This document shows positions 8,833 to 17,366 of a DNA stretch of 64,000 nucleotides, in pieces. The notes beneath the pieces are model-generated. The model did no database searches. It saw only the letters and a program-made list of their open reading frames with translations, and was not told the DNA's origin. A program made the position numbers and the translations under genes. Numbering within the stretch: the first letter of the stretch is position 1; every line of letters starts with the position of its first letter. This DNA is from Kitasatospora setae KM-6054 (GTDB taxonomy: Bacteria; Actinomycetota; Actinomycetes; Streptomycetales; Streptomycetaceae): NCBI RefSeq assembly GCF_000269985.1, contig NC_016109.1, positions 6,289,001 through 6,353,000 on the forward strand, given 5' to 3'.

Positions 8833-9315
8833 TCAGCTATCGGCGCGGACCGCCACCACCGGCTCGTGCCGCACCGGGAAGTTCACCGAGGAAGCGATGA
8901 AGCAGTCCCGGGACGCCGGGCCGTGCAGCGCCAGCGCCCGCTCCCGCATCTCCGCCGCCGCGACCTCGACCCGCGGCCGCAGCAGCGCTCCGGTGAACCG
9001 TCCGCCGTTGCCCTCGGTCTCCATCGTCCCGGTGGCGTCGTCCGCGTAGGAGAGCACCACGACGCCGTTCACCGCGCAGTGGTGCAGGTAGGACAGCATG
9101 TGGCACTGCGCCAGCGCCGCCAGCAGCAACTGCTCCGGGTTCCACCGCGAGCGGTCGCCGCGGAAGGTCGGGTCGGCGCTGCCCAGGATGTCCGGCAGCC
9201 CCTCCGCCGACACCGTGTGGTCCCGGCGGTAGGAGCGGTAGTGGTCGGTGCCGGTGCCGAGGTTGCCGGTCCACTCGACCCGGAGGGCGTACTGGTGGGA
9301 GCGGGAGAAGGCCAT
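8833..9315 (-). CDS. OsmC family protein
   Basis: A 160-residue OsmC/Ohr-fold protein. The two conserved cysteines are in AALAQCHMLSYLHHC (about residue 71) and SRDCFIASSVNFP (about residue 140), the pair that gives thiol peroxidase activity toward organic hydroperoxides. The start is fixed by AGGAG 10 nt before the ATG. It lies 5 nt after the gntR-type regulator on the same strand and is probably co-transcribed with it. The second Cys-containing CFI motif suggests the OsmC-like (YhfA/Ohr-related) branch rather than classic Ohr. Confidence 0.88.
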   Translation of the reverse strand: MAFSRSHQYALRVEWTGNLGTGTDHYRSYRRDHTVSAEGLPDILGSADPTFRGDRSRWNPEQLLLAALAQCHMLSYLHHCAVNGVVVLSYADDATGTMETEGNGGRFTGALLRPRVEVAAAEMRERALALHGPASRDCFIASSVNFPVRHEPVVAVRADS

Positions 9316-9320
9316 GCGGG

Positions 9321-10016
9321 TCACTCCTGGTCGTCGGGGTGGTCGGGAACGGCGGGCCGCTCGGTGTCGGCGGGCGGCTCGGTGTCGCCGGTGTCGGCGG
9401 TGCCTGCGGTGTCCAGGACGTGCCGGCGGGCGGCCGCCGCGGCCGCGGCCGGGTCGCCGGCGGTGATCGCGGCCAGCAGTTCGCGGTGCTGGGCGTCGAC
9501 CAGGGCGGTGCGCTCGGGCGGCCGCAGGGAGCGCAGGGTGGAGACCTGGATCTGGTCCCACAGCCGGTCCAGGCTCCGCAGCGCCACCGGGTTGGCCGCC
9601 AGCTCGGCCACCCGCCGGTGGAAGGCCCGGTTCAGCCGCACCGCCGCCGCCAACTCCCCGGCCGCGGTGGCCTGGTGGGTACGGTCGGCGAGCGCGGCCA
9701 GGTCCGCCAGCTCGGCCGGGGCGAGCCGCCCGGCCCGCTGCCGCTCGGCCGCCAGCTCGGCGGTCAGCGCCTCCAGCGCGGCCCGCACCCGGTGGACGTG
9801 CGCCAGTTCCGCGCCGTCCAGCCGCACCACCCGCACGCCCCGGCCCGCCGCCGCCAGCAGCCCGTCCGCGGTCAGCGCCCGGAACGCCTCCCGCACCGGT
9901 GTGCGGCTCACCCCCAGGCCCTCGGCGACCTCCACCTCGCCCAGCCGCGAACCCGGCGGGTAGCGGCCGTCCAGGATCAGTTCCCGCAGTCGGTGGCGGG
10001 TGCTCTCGGTCTGCAC
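9321..10016 (-). CDS. GntR family transcriptional regulator (FCD subfamily)
   Basis: A 231-residue regulator with an N-terminal winged helix (LRELILDGRYPPGSRLGE and EVAEGLGVSRTPVREAFRAL at about residues 10-50) and an alpha-helical FCD effector domain (VRAALEALTAELAAER through HRELLAAITAGDP). FCD regulators sense small organic acids. Start is GTG 10016. The -10 box TAGGCT ends 6 nt before it, so the message is probably leaderless. It heads a two-gene operon with the OsmC gene. A perfect 17-bp palindrome lies between its -35 and -10 boxes. Confidence 0.88.
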   Translation of the reverse strand: MQTESTRHRLRELILDGRYPPGSRLGEVEVAEGLGVSRTPVREAFRALTADGLLAAAGRGVRVVRLDGAELAHVHRVRAALEALTAELAAERQRAGRLAPAELADLAALADRTHQATAAGELAAAVRLNRAFHRRVAELAANPVALRSLDRLWDQIQVSTLRSLRPPERTALVDAQHRELLAAITAGDPAAAAAAARRHVLDTAGTADTGDTEPPADTERPAVPDHPDDQE

Positions 10017-10022
10017 GCGGCC

Positions 10023-10052
10023 AGCCTAGGTCGCTGCATGCACTGCATGCAA
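10023..10052 (-). promoter_or_regulatory. gntR-osmC promoter with TGCATGCA double-palindrome operator
   Basis: On the minus strand -35 TTGCAT (10052-10047) is followed by an 18-nt spacer and -10 TAGGCT (10028-10023), with the GTG start 6 nt further on. The spacer region holds TGCATGCA at 10035-10042 and again at 10044-10051; each copy is self-complementary and together they form a perfect 17-bp palindrome. This is a strong candidate for autoregulation by the GntR protein. Confidence 0.6.
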
Positions 10053-10135
10053 TGGATGCCCGGGCACGGAACGGACGGCCCGGTCCGCTATATTCGCGCA
10101 GCCTCGACCCGCACCACACCCAGGGGGGAACACCG

Positions 10136-11524
10136 ATGTCGTTCGAGCAGGGGCACACCGGGAAGGACGACCCGGCCGCCGCCCGGGACGACACCCCGCC
10201 CGACCCGCCCGCCTTCTCCCTGGAGAAGCCCGCCCCCGCGCCCGTCTCTGACGCCACGTCTGACGCCGCGCCCGTGCCTGACGCTGTGCCTGACACCGAG
10301 CCCGGACCCGAGCCCGCCGCCGCGAACCCCTGGGCGCCCCCGGTGCCCGCCCCCGCCCCCGCTCCCGGCGTCCCGTCGCCCGGTGCTCCCGTCCCCGCCC
10401 CCGCCGCGGCCAACCCGTGGGCCCCCGTCGAGGCCCGCAGCCCGTGGGGACAGGGCGTCCCGGTGGGTCAGCCGGTCGGCTACCCGGCCTACCCGCCGCC
10501 GCCGAGGGATCCCTCGCTGTACAGCAACGGGGTGGCCATCGCCGCGCTGGTGGTGAGTTTCCTGTGCTTCTTCGGGATCATCGGGATCGTCCTGGGCATC
10601 GTCGCGCTGGTGCAGATCAAGCGGACCGGCCAGCGCGGCCGGGGCATGGCGATCGCGGCGATCTCGGTCGGCACGGTCTGGCTGCTGCTGCTCGGCCTGA
10701 CGATCGCGGGCGGCGCGTACGACGCGGCGGACCGGCCGTCCGCCCGCCGTTCCGGCTCCGACTTCCTGGCCGCGAACTCGCCGTTCCGGCTGCGCACCGG
10801 CGATTGCGCGACCCTGGTGGGCCACATCGCGACGAAGAAGCCCGACTGTTCGGCGCCGCACAACGTCGAGGTCTACTGGGTCGCGGTGGTCAGCCGGGAG
10901 GGCAACGGCTACCCCGGCGCGAAGCCGCTGCAGAAGCAGGCCGCCGTGGCCTGCGCGCAGCACATCGACCAGTACCTGCCGGACAGCTGGGCGCTCCCGG
11001 ACGACGTCGACCCCACGTACGCCATCCCCGACCGGGAGGAGTGGGACGAGGCGGGCAACCGGTGGATCATCTGCCTCCTGCAGACCACCAAGCCCCGCAC
11101 CGGCTCGCTGCACCAGGAGCTGACCTCCGACCAGAAGCAGTTCCTGGACGTCACCAACGCGTTCGAGGACGTCCGGTACGAGAACGCGGAGGAGGACTTC
11201 GAGACCGCGAGCGACCTGGCGGGCTTCCGGCGCTGGGCCACCGAGCTGTCCACCGCGGCCGACCGGGAGGCGGGCCGGCTGGAGGCCGCCACGTGGGCCG
11301 CCGCCGACCGGGGGACCGTCGCCCGGCTGGCGGGCGAGATGCGGGTCGCCGCCCAGCACTACCGGGCCGCCGCCGCGGGCGGGGACCTGGCCGCCGTCCA
11401 CCGCGAGTTCAGGACCGCCGAGGAACACCTCGGCGCGGACCTGGTCGCCGAGCTGCGCCGCCAGCTGGGCCTGGCCACCGAGGACCAGCGCGGCGCCGGG
11501 ACGCCCTCCCAGCAGGTGGTCTGA
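10136..11524 (+). CDS. DUF4190 membrane protein with septum-formation-like extracellular domain
   Basis: A 462-residue protein. Residues 1-130 are a Pro/Ala-rich disordered cytoplasmic tail, followed by a DUF4190 unit of two helices (GVAIAALVVSFLCFFGIIG and AIAAISVGTVWLLLLGL) and an outside domain with paired cysteines (GDCATL, KPDCSAPH, AVACAQH, IICLLQ) of the type called septum formation in actinobacteria. The last 120 residues are helical and charged. A TATATT -10-like box lies at 10089-10094 and a GGGGGGAA ribosome site precedes the ATG. Function unknown; a role at the cell envelope is likely. Confidence 0.75.
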   Translation: MSFEQGHTGKDDPAAARDDTPPDPPAFSLEKPAPAPVSDATSDAAPVPDAVPDTEPGPEPAAANPWAPPVPAPAPAPGVPSPGAPVPAPAAANPWAPVEARSPWGQGVPVGQPVGYPAYPPPPRDPSLYSNGVAIAALVVSFLCFFGIIGIVLGIVALVQIKRTGQRGRGMAIAAISVGTVWLLLLGLTIAGGAYDAADRPSARRSGSDFLAANSPFRLRTGDCATLVGHIATKKPDCSAPHNVEVYWVAVVSREGNGYPGAKPLQKQAAVACAQHIDQYLPDSWALPDDVDPTYAIPDREEWDEAGNRWIICLLQTTKPRTGSLHQELTSDQKQFLDVTNAFEDVRYENAEEDFETASDLAGFRRWATELSTAADREAGRLEAATWAAADRGTVARLAGEMRVAAQHYRAAAAGGDLAAVHREFRTAEEHLGADLVAELRRQLGLATEDQRGAGTPSQQVV

Positions 11525-11530
11525 CCCCTC

Positions 11531-11580
11531 GGACGGGTCGGGGCCGGGCGGAGACGCCCCCACCCGGCCCCGACCCGTCC
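11531..11580. terminator. Bidirectional terminator between convergent genes
   Basis: An 18-bp perfect GC-rich stem (11531-11548 with 11563-11580) and a 14-nt loop lies between the DUF4190 gene and cobB, which converge. There is no T-run, as usual in streptomycetes. Confidence 0.8.
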
Positions 11581-11594
11581 AGGCCCCCGCCCGC

Positions 11595-13049
11595 TCAGTC
11601 CCGCCCGGCGGTCCCGGCCGCCCAGGCCGCCGCCTGCCGGACCAGCCGGGCGGGCAGCGCGGGCGCGCCCGTCCAGTGCAGGTGCAGGTAGGAGGCGTGC
11701 ACCGAGCCGTGCAGGTGGCCCTCGGTGTGCGGCCCGGTGGGGGTGCGCCAGCCCCAGGCGGGGGACGGGCCGGCCGCCGGGTCGGTGGCGGTGCGGTGGA
11801 ACTCGTGGCCGCGGACCCGGGAGCCGGCCGCCGCCAGCGGGGAGTCCGCGAGCGCGACCGCCTCCCGGTAGCCGAGGGTCAGCCGGGGCGTCATCCGGGC
11901 CGCCGTGTCCAGCACCCCGCACATCGGCAGGCCGTCCAACTCCCGCCCCAGGTAGAGCAGTCCGGCGCACTCGCCGACCACCGGGGCCCCGGCGGCGGCC
12001 AGTTCGGCGACCGCCCCGCGCAGCGCCGCGTTGGCGCTCAGCTCGGAGACGTACACCTCGGGGAAGCCGCCGCCGATCACCAGCGCGGCCGTCCGCTCCG
12101 GCAGTTCCTCGTCGTGCAGCGGGTCGAACGGCACCACCTCGGCGCCGGCCGCGGCCAGCAGCTCGGCGTTCTCCGCGTACGAGAAGGAGAACGCCGCGCC
12201 GCCCGCCAGCGCGATCCGGGGCCGGGGCCCGGCGACCGGCCCGCCGCTCACCGGCCCGCCCTCGGCCGCCGGCCCGCCGCTCACCGCCGCGTCCTCGCCG
12301 ACCGGCCCGACCTCGGCCGCCGCGTCCCAGGGCGCGGCGGTGAGCGGCGGGGCGGTCCGGGCCAGCGCCAGCACGGCGTCCAGGTCGACCGAGCGGCCGA
12401 CCAGCTCGCCCATCTCGCGGACCGCCCGCAGCGCCTCCGCGGAGCGCTCGACGGCCGGGACGAGCCCCAGGTGCCGGGACGGCGTGTCGACCGCCCCGGC
12501 CCGGCGCACCGCGCCCAGCACCGGCACGCCCGAGCCCTCCTCCAGGGCCTCGCGCAGCAGCGTCTCGTGCCGGTCGGAGGCGACCTTGTTCAGGATCACC
12601 CCGGCCAGCCGGACCTCCGGGTCCCAGGACGCGAAGCCGTGCACCAGCGCCGCCACCGACCGGGACTGCGAGGAGGCGTCCACCACCAGCACCACCGGCG
12701 CCCGCAGCAGCTTCGCGACCTGCGCCGTCGACGCCAGCTCGCCGCGCCCGGCGGCCCCGTCGTACAGGCCCATCACGCCCTCGACCACGGCGACGTCCGC
12801 CCCGGCCGCGCCGTGCGCGAACAGCGGGGCGATCCGCTCCGGGCCGCTCATCCAGGCGTCCAGGTTGCGGCCCGGGCGCCCGGCGGCCAGCGCGTGGTAG
12901 CCGGGGTCGATGTAGTCCGGGCCGACCTTGTGCGGGGAGACCTTCAGCCCGCGCGCGGCCAGCGCCGCGATCAGGCCGGTGGCCACCGTCGTCTTGCCCG
13001 CCCCCGAGGACGGCGCGGCGACCACCAGCCGCGGAATCACCGTGTTCAA
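11595..13049 (-). CDS. cobB: Cobyrinate a,c-diamide synthase (hydrogenobyrinate type)
   Basis: A 484-residue enzyme that amidates the a and c side chains of (hydrogeno)cobyrinate using glutamine and ATP. The N-terminal synthetase domain has the P-loop variant APSSGAGKTT (about 12-21) and the motif GPDYIDPGYH. The C-terminal GATase domain has the nucleophile in VVGECAGLLYLG and the catalytic His in RGHEFHRT. Between them lies an Ala/Gly/Pro-rich stretch (about 245-280) that is longer than usual. The TTG at 13049 is the furthest start; a GTG at 13040 would remove three residues and is equally plausible. It is the last gene of the cob operon, 4 nt after cobO. Confidence 0.92.
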   Translation of the reverse strand: MNTVIPRLVVAAPSSGAGKTTVATGLIAALAARGLKVSPHKVGPDYIDPGYHALAAGRPGRNLDAWMSGPERIAPLFAHGAAGADVAVVEGVMGLYDGAAGRGELASTAQVAKLLRAPVVLVVDASSQSRSVAALVHGFASWDPEVRLAGVILNKVASDRHETLLREALEEGSGVPVLGAVRRAGAVDTPSRHLGLVPAVERSAEALRAVREMGELVGRSVDLDAVLALARTAPPLTAAPWDAAAEVGPVGEDAAVSGGPAAEGGPVSGGPVAGPRPRIALAGGAAFSFSYAENAELLAAAGAEVVPFDPLHDEELPERTAALVIGGGFPEVYVSELSANAALRGAVAELAAAGAPVVGECAGLLYLGRELDGLPMCGVLDTAARMTPRLTLGYREAVALADSPLAAAGSRVRGHEFHRTATDPAAGPSPAWGWRTPTGPHTEGHLHGSVHASYLHLHWTGAPALPARLVRQAAAWAAGTAGRD

Positions 13050-13053
13050 CCCG

Positions 13054-13659
13054 CTACCACTCGATACCGCGCTGGCCCTTGCGGCCCGCGTCCATCGGAT
13101 GCTTCACCTTGGTCATCTCGGTGACCAGGTCGGCCAGTTCGAGCAGCGGCTCGGGCGCGTGGCGGCCGGTCACCACCACGTGCTGGCTGCCCGGGCGCCC
13201 GCGCAGCACCTCCACCACCTCCGCCACGTCGATCCAGCCCCAGTGCAGCGGGTAGGTGAACTCGTCCAGCACGTAGAAGCGGTACGTCTCGGCCGCCAGG
13301 TCGCGCTTGACCTGCTCCCAGCCCTCCCGGGCCGCCTCCTCCGAGGACTCGATGTCGCGCTGCACCCACGACCAGCCCGAACCCATCTTGTGCCAGGCCA
13401 CCGTGCCGCCCTGCCCGGACCCGCCGAGCACCCGCAGCGCGTTCTCCTCGCCGACCTTCCACTTCGCCGACTTCACGAACTGGAACACCCCGATCGGCCA
13501 GCCCTGGTTCCAGGCCCGCAGCGCCATCCCGAACGCCGCCGTCGACTTGCCCTTGCCCGGCCCGGTGTGCACCGCCGTGATCGGCTGGGTCCGGCGCTGA
13601 CGCGTCGTCAGGCCGTCGTCCGGGACGTTCTCCGCCACTCCCTTGGGCATACCGCTCAC
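13054..13659 (-). CDS. cobO: Cob(I)yrinic acid a,c-diamide adenosyltransferase
   Basis: A 201-residue CobA/CobO-type adenosyltransferase that transfers the 5'-deoxyadenosyl group of ATP to cob(I)alamin precursors. The P-loop is HTGPGKGKSTAAFG at about residues 31-44, followed by GVFQFVKSAKWK and the VLDEFTYPLHWGWID block typical of the family. The GTG at 13659 overlaps the preceding chelatase stop as GTGA and has AAAGG at a good distance; an ATG three codons in is an alternative. It acts directly before or after cobB in the aerobic pathway. Confidence 0.93.
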   Translation of the reverse strand: MSGMPKGVAENVPDDGLTTRQRRTQPITAVHTGPGKGKSTAAFGMALRAWNQGWPIGVFQFVKSAKWKVGEENALRVLGGSGQGGTVAWHKMGSGWSWVQRDIESSEEAAREGWEQVKRDLAAETYRFYVLDEFTYPLHWGWIDVAEVVEVLRGRPGSQHVVVTGRHAPEPLLELADLVTEMTKVKHPMDAGRKGQRGIEW

Positions 13660-15725
13660 GCCGCCTTTCGCGTCGTCGTCATCGTCATCGTGGTCCGGGC
13701 CTCCCGCACCAGCGAGGCCACCCCCTCGGCCCGCAGCTCGTCCAGGCTCACCGCGTCACCGTTCAGGTGCGCGGCCAACTCCCGTGCCAAGCCCAGCCGG
13801 ACCGGGCCGGACTCGCAGTCCAGCACCACCGCGGCCACGCCCTGCGCCGCCAGCAGGCCGGCCGCCCGGCGGGCCCGCGGCAGCGCGTCCTTCCCGCCGG
13901 TGGCCCGGCCGTCGGTCACCAGCACCAGCAGCGGACGCCGGTCCGGGTCGCGCAGCCGCTCCACCCGCAGCACCTCGTGCGCCCGCAGCAGGCCCGCCTC
14001 CAGCGGCGTCCGGCCGCCGGTCGGCAACTGCTCCAGCCGGGCCGCGCCCACCTCCACCGAGGAGGTCGGCGGCAGCGCCAACTCGGCGCCCGCGCCCCGG
14101 AACGTCACCAGCCCGACCTTGTCGCGCCGCTGGTACGCGTCCATCAGCAGGGACAGCACCGCGCCCTTCACCGCCGTCATCCGCTGCCTGGCCGCCATCG
14201 AACCCGAGGCGTCCACCACGAACAGCACCAGGTTCGACTCCCGGCCCCGGCGCACCTGCTCCCGCAGGTCGTCCCGGCGCAGCACCAGCGCCCGCCCGGC
14301 CCGCCCGCGCGCCACCTGGTGCGGGGCGGCCGCGCGCAGCGTCGCGCTCAGGTGCAGCCGGGACAGCCGGCCGCGCGGGCGGCGGGCCCGGATGGTGTGC
14401 CCGGCGTCCGTCTCGGCGGGGGAGCGCCGGCCCTGCGCGCCCCGGCCCGTCCCGTCCACCGTGAACAGCCTGGTGCGGTACGGCTGATCGGCCGCGACCG
14501 GCGCCGACTCCCGTCCCCCGCCCGGGCGTTGCCGGGGCGGGGCGGGCGACTCGTCCGAACCGGCCTCCCCGCTCGGGGCGTTGCCGTCACCCGGCTCCGG
14601 CTCCGGCGCCCCGCCGCCGTCCGGGCCGCCGCCGTCCGGACCGCCGCCGGGGCCGTCGTCCTCGGGGCCCTCCGGGTCCTCCGGGCCCTCCGGGTCCTCC
14701 GGGTCCTCCGGCGGCTGGTGCTCGGCCAGCGTGCGGTCCAGCTGCTCCTCGTCCAGCCCCGGCGCGTCGAACGGGTTGCGCCGCCGCCGGTGCGGCAGCG
14801 CCAGCCGGGCGGCGGTCCGGACGTCCTCCTCCAGCACCGCGCCGCGCCCCGCCCAGGCGGCCAGCGCGACCGCCGTCCGGGCCATCACGATGTCCGCGCG
14901 CAGGCCGTCCACCTCGAACGCCGCGCAGACCGCCGTGATCTGCCGCAGCGCCAGGTCGGACAGCTCGACGTCGGCCAGCAACTCCCGTGCGGCGGTGATC
15001 CGTTCGGCGAGCTCCCGCTCCCGCTCGTCCCAGCGCGCGGCGAAGCCGGCCGGGTCGGCGTCGTACGCGAGCCGCCGGCGCACCACCTCGGCGCGCTCGT
15101 CCGCGTCCCGGGTCGCCGCGATCTCCACGGTCAGGCCGAACCGGTCCAGCAGCTGCGGCCGCAGCTCACCCTCCTCCGGGTTCATCGTCCCGACCAGCAG
15201 GAACCGGGCCGCGTGCCGCACCGACACGCCCTCCCGCTCCACGTACGAGCGGCCCATCGCCGCCGCGTCCAGCAGCAGGTCCACCAGGTGGTCCTGGAGC
15301 AGGTTCACCTCGTCGATGTACAGCACGCCGCGGTGCGCCTTCGCCAGCAGCCCCGGCTCGTACGCCTGCACGCCCTCGGCGAGCGCCCGCTCCAGGTCCA
15401 GCGCGCCGACCACCCGGTCCTCCGAGACGCCCACCGGCAACTCCACCAGGAACGCCGGGCGTTCGGCCGCCGCCCCGCCGTCGTGCGGCCCGTCCGGGCA
15501 CTGCGGGTCCGGCGCCGCCGGGTCGCAGGCGAACCGGCACCCCGGCACCGTCGCGATCGACGGCAGCAGCCCTGCCAGGGCCCGCACCATCGTCGACTTC
15601 GCCGTCCCCTTCTCGCCCCGCACCAGCACCCCGCCCACGGCCGGCGAGACCGCGTTCAGCAACAGCCCCAGCCGCAGGTCGTCCATGCCCACGATCGCCG
15701 TGAACGGATAACGGGCCTCGGTCAC
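13656..15725 (-). CDS. Magnesium/cobalt chelatase fusion protein (ChlI-ChlD type)
   Basis: A 689-residue fusion of the AAA+ I subunit and the VWA D subunit. Walker A is RGEKGTAKST near residue 35 and Walker B LYIDEVNLL near 135. A Pro/Asp/Glu/Gly-rich linker covers about 370-455. The VWA domain near residue 510 has the MIDAS sequence FVVDASGSMA. In streptomycete cobalamin operons this protein is thought to be the ATPase partner of CobN for cobalt insertion; no cobN is in this window. The GTG start at 15725 overlaps the cobQ stop (GTGA). A His/Met/Thr-rich repeat at the C-terminus (TMTMTTT) is minor. Confidence 0.88.
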   Translation of the reverse strand: MTEARYPFTAIVGMDDLRLGLLLNAVSPAVGGVLVRGEKGTAKSTMVRALAGLLPSIATVPGCRFACDPAAPDPQCPDGPHDGGAAAERPAFLVELPVGVSEDRVVGALDLERALAEGVQAYEPGLLAKAHRGVLYIDEVNLLQDHLVDLLLDAAAMGRSYVEREGVSVRHAARFLLVGTMNPEEGELRPQLLDRFGLTVEIAATRDADERAEVVRRRLAYDADPAGFAARWDERERELAERITAARELLADVELSDLALRQITAVCAAFEVDGLRADIVMARTAVALAAWAGRGAVLEEDVRTAARLALPHRRRRNPFDAPGLDEEQLDRTLAEHQPPEDPEDPEGPEDPEGPEDDGPGGGPDGGGPDGGGAPEPEPGDGNAPSGEAGSDESPAPPRQRPGGGRESAPVAADQPYRTRLFTVDGTGRGAQGRRSPAETDAGHTIRARRPRGRLSRLHLSATLRAAAPHQVARGRAGRALVLRRDDLREQVRRGRESNLVLFVVDASGSMAARQRMTAVKGAVLSLLMDAYQRRDKVGLVTFRGAGAELALPPTSSVEVGAARLEQLPTGGRTPLEAGLLRAHEVLRVERLRDPDRRPLLVLVTDGRATGGKDALPRARRAAGLLAAQGVAAVVLDCESGPVRLGLARELAAHLNGDAVSLDELRAEGVASLVREARTTMTMTTTRKAA

Positions 15726-17272
15726 TTCGCACTCCCCATCTCCAGCGGGGCCGGGGCCCCGGGCGGCACGAACGGCAGACCCGCCGGTGCCCCGTTCTCG
15801 ATCAGCTTCCACAGTGCGTCCGTGTCGGCGTGCTCGGCGACCAAGTCGCCCAGCGCGTCGAGCTGTTGCTCGCGGGCCGCGGCGAACGAGGTGTCCGGCG
15901 CCGGGACGAACGCCCGGCCCGCCGCGCGGGCCGCCTCGGCCAGGAAGGCCCGGCGGAACGCGTCGTTCTCCAGCACCCCGTGCCAGGTGGTGCCCCACAC
16001 CGGGCCCAGCCGGCAGCCGTCCAGCGGGCGGCCCGCGTCGTCGGTGACGAACGGCTCGCCGCCCTCCACCGCAACCACCCCGTGGTGGATCTCGTAGCCC
16101 TCGACCCGCTCGCCCAGCGCCACGCCCGCCGGCCGGGCCAGCACCTTCTCGGCGCCGAACACCACCCGGGTCGGCAGCAGCCCCAGGCCCGCCACCGGGC
16201 CGGACGACTTCGACTCCACCGCGTCCACGATCTCCCGGCCCAGCATCTGGTAGCCGCCGCACACCCCCAGCACCGGCAGCCCCGCCGCGACCCGCGCCGC
16301 CAGCGGCTCCGCCAGGCCCCGCGCCCGCAGCCAGGCCAGGTCCGCGACGGTGGCCCGGGTGCCCGGCAGCACCACCAGGTCGGCGTCCGCCAGCTCCTCC
16401 GGGCGGGTCGCCCAGCGCACCAGCACGCCCGGCTCCTGCGCCAGCGCGTCCACGTCCGTGAAGTTCGACAGCCGCGGCAGCCGCACCACCGCGACCCGCA
16501 GCACCTGCGCCCCCACCGGCCCGCCCGCCGACGGGCGGGCCGCCACCGAGGCCAGGTCGAGCGAGTCCTCCGCGTCCAGCCACAGGCCCGGCAGCATCGG
16601 GAACGTCCCCAGCACCGGACGGCCCGTCAGCCCGCGCAGCATCTCCAGGCCCGGCGCCAGCAGCCGGGCGTCGCCGCGGAACTTGTTGACGAACCACCCG
16701 GCGACCAGCGACTGGTCGTCCGGCGACAGCAGCGCCAGCGTCCCGAACATCGACGCGAACACCCCGCCCCGGTCGATGTCGCCCACCACCACGACCGGCA
16801 GCCGGGCCGCCGACGCCAGGCCCATGTTGGCGATGTCCCGGTCCCGCAGGTTGATCTCCGCCGGGGAGCCCGCGCCCTCGCACACCACCACGTCGAACCG
16901 CGACCGCAGGTCCGCCAGGCACTCCAGCGCCCGCTCCAGCAGCACCGGCTTGCGGTCCCGGTAGTCCAGCGCCCCGACCTCCGCGACCGCCCGGCCCAGC
17001 AGCACCACCTGGCTGCGCCCGTCCGCGCCCGGCTTCAGCAGCACCGGGTTCATCGCCGCCTCCGGCGCCACCCCCGCCGCCTGCGCCTGCATCGCCTGCG
17101 CCCGCCCGATCTCCGCCCCGTCGGCCGTCACGAACGAGTTCAACGACATGTTCTGCGCCTTGAACGGCGCCACCCGCACCCCCTGCCGGGCCAGCCAGCG
17201 GCAGATGCCCGCCGTCACCACGCTCTTCCCCGCGTCCGAGGTCGTACCGGCCACCAACAGCGCGCCGTTCAC
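15722..17272 (-). CDS. cobQ: Cobyric acid synthase
   Basis: A 516-residue glutamine-dependent amidase that amidates the b, d, e and g side chains of adenosylcobyrinate a,c-diamide. The N-terminal domain has the P-loop GTTSDAGKSVV and the motif APFKAQNMSLNS; the GATase domain has the nucleophile in PVLGVCGGYQMLG and His in EGYEIHHG. Start is GTG 17272 with GAAGGAG 8 nt upstream. It lies 94 nt after cobD and overlaps the chelatase gene at its 3' end. Confidence 0.95.
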   Translation of the reverse strand: MNGALLVAGTTSDAGKSVVTAGICRWLARQGVRVAPFKAQNMSLNSFVTADGAEIGRAQAMQAQAAGVAPEAAMNPVLLKPGADGRSQVVLLGRAVAEVGALDYRDRKPVLLERALECLADLRSRFDVVVCEGAGSPAEINLRDRDIANMGLASAARLPVVVVGDIDRGGVFASMFGTLALLSPDDQSLVAGWFVNKFRGDARLLAPGLEMLRGLTGRPVLGTFPMLPGLWLDAEDSLDLASVAARPSAGGPVGAQVLRVAVVRLPRLSNFTDVDALAQEPGVLVRWATRPEELADADLVVLPGTRATVADLAWLRARGLAEPLAARVAAGLPVLGVCGGYQMLGREIVDAVESKSSGPVAGLGLLPTRVVFGAEKVLARPAGVALGERVEGYEIHHGVVAVEGGEPFVTDDAGRPLDGCRLGPVWGTTWHGVLENDAFRRAFLAEAARAAGRAFVPAPDTSFAAAREQQLDALGDLVAEHADTDALWKLIENGAPAGLPFVPPGAPAPLEMGSAK

Positions 17273-17366
17273 GGCAGAACTCCTTCGAGGAAGCGGAGCG
17301 GGAGGAGGAGAAGAGGAGCGGGCAGGCCGGAGGCCCGCCCGGGGCGGGGCGGTCGCGACAGCGGGC

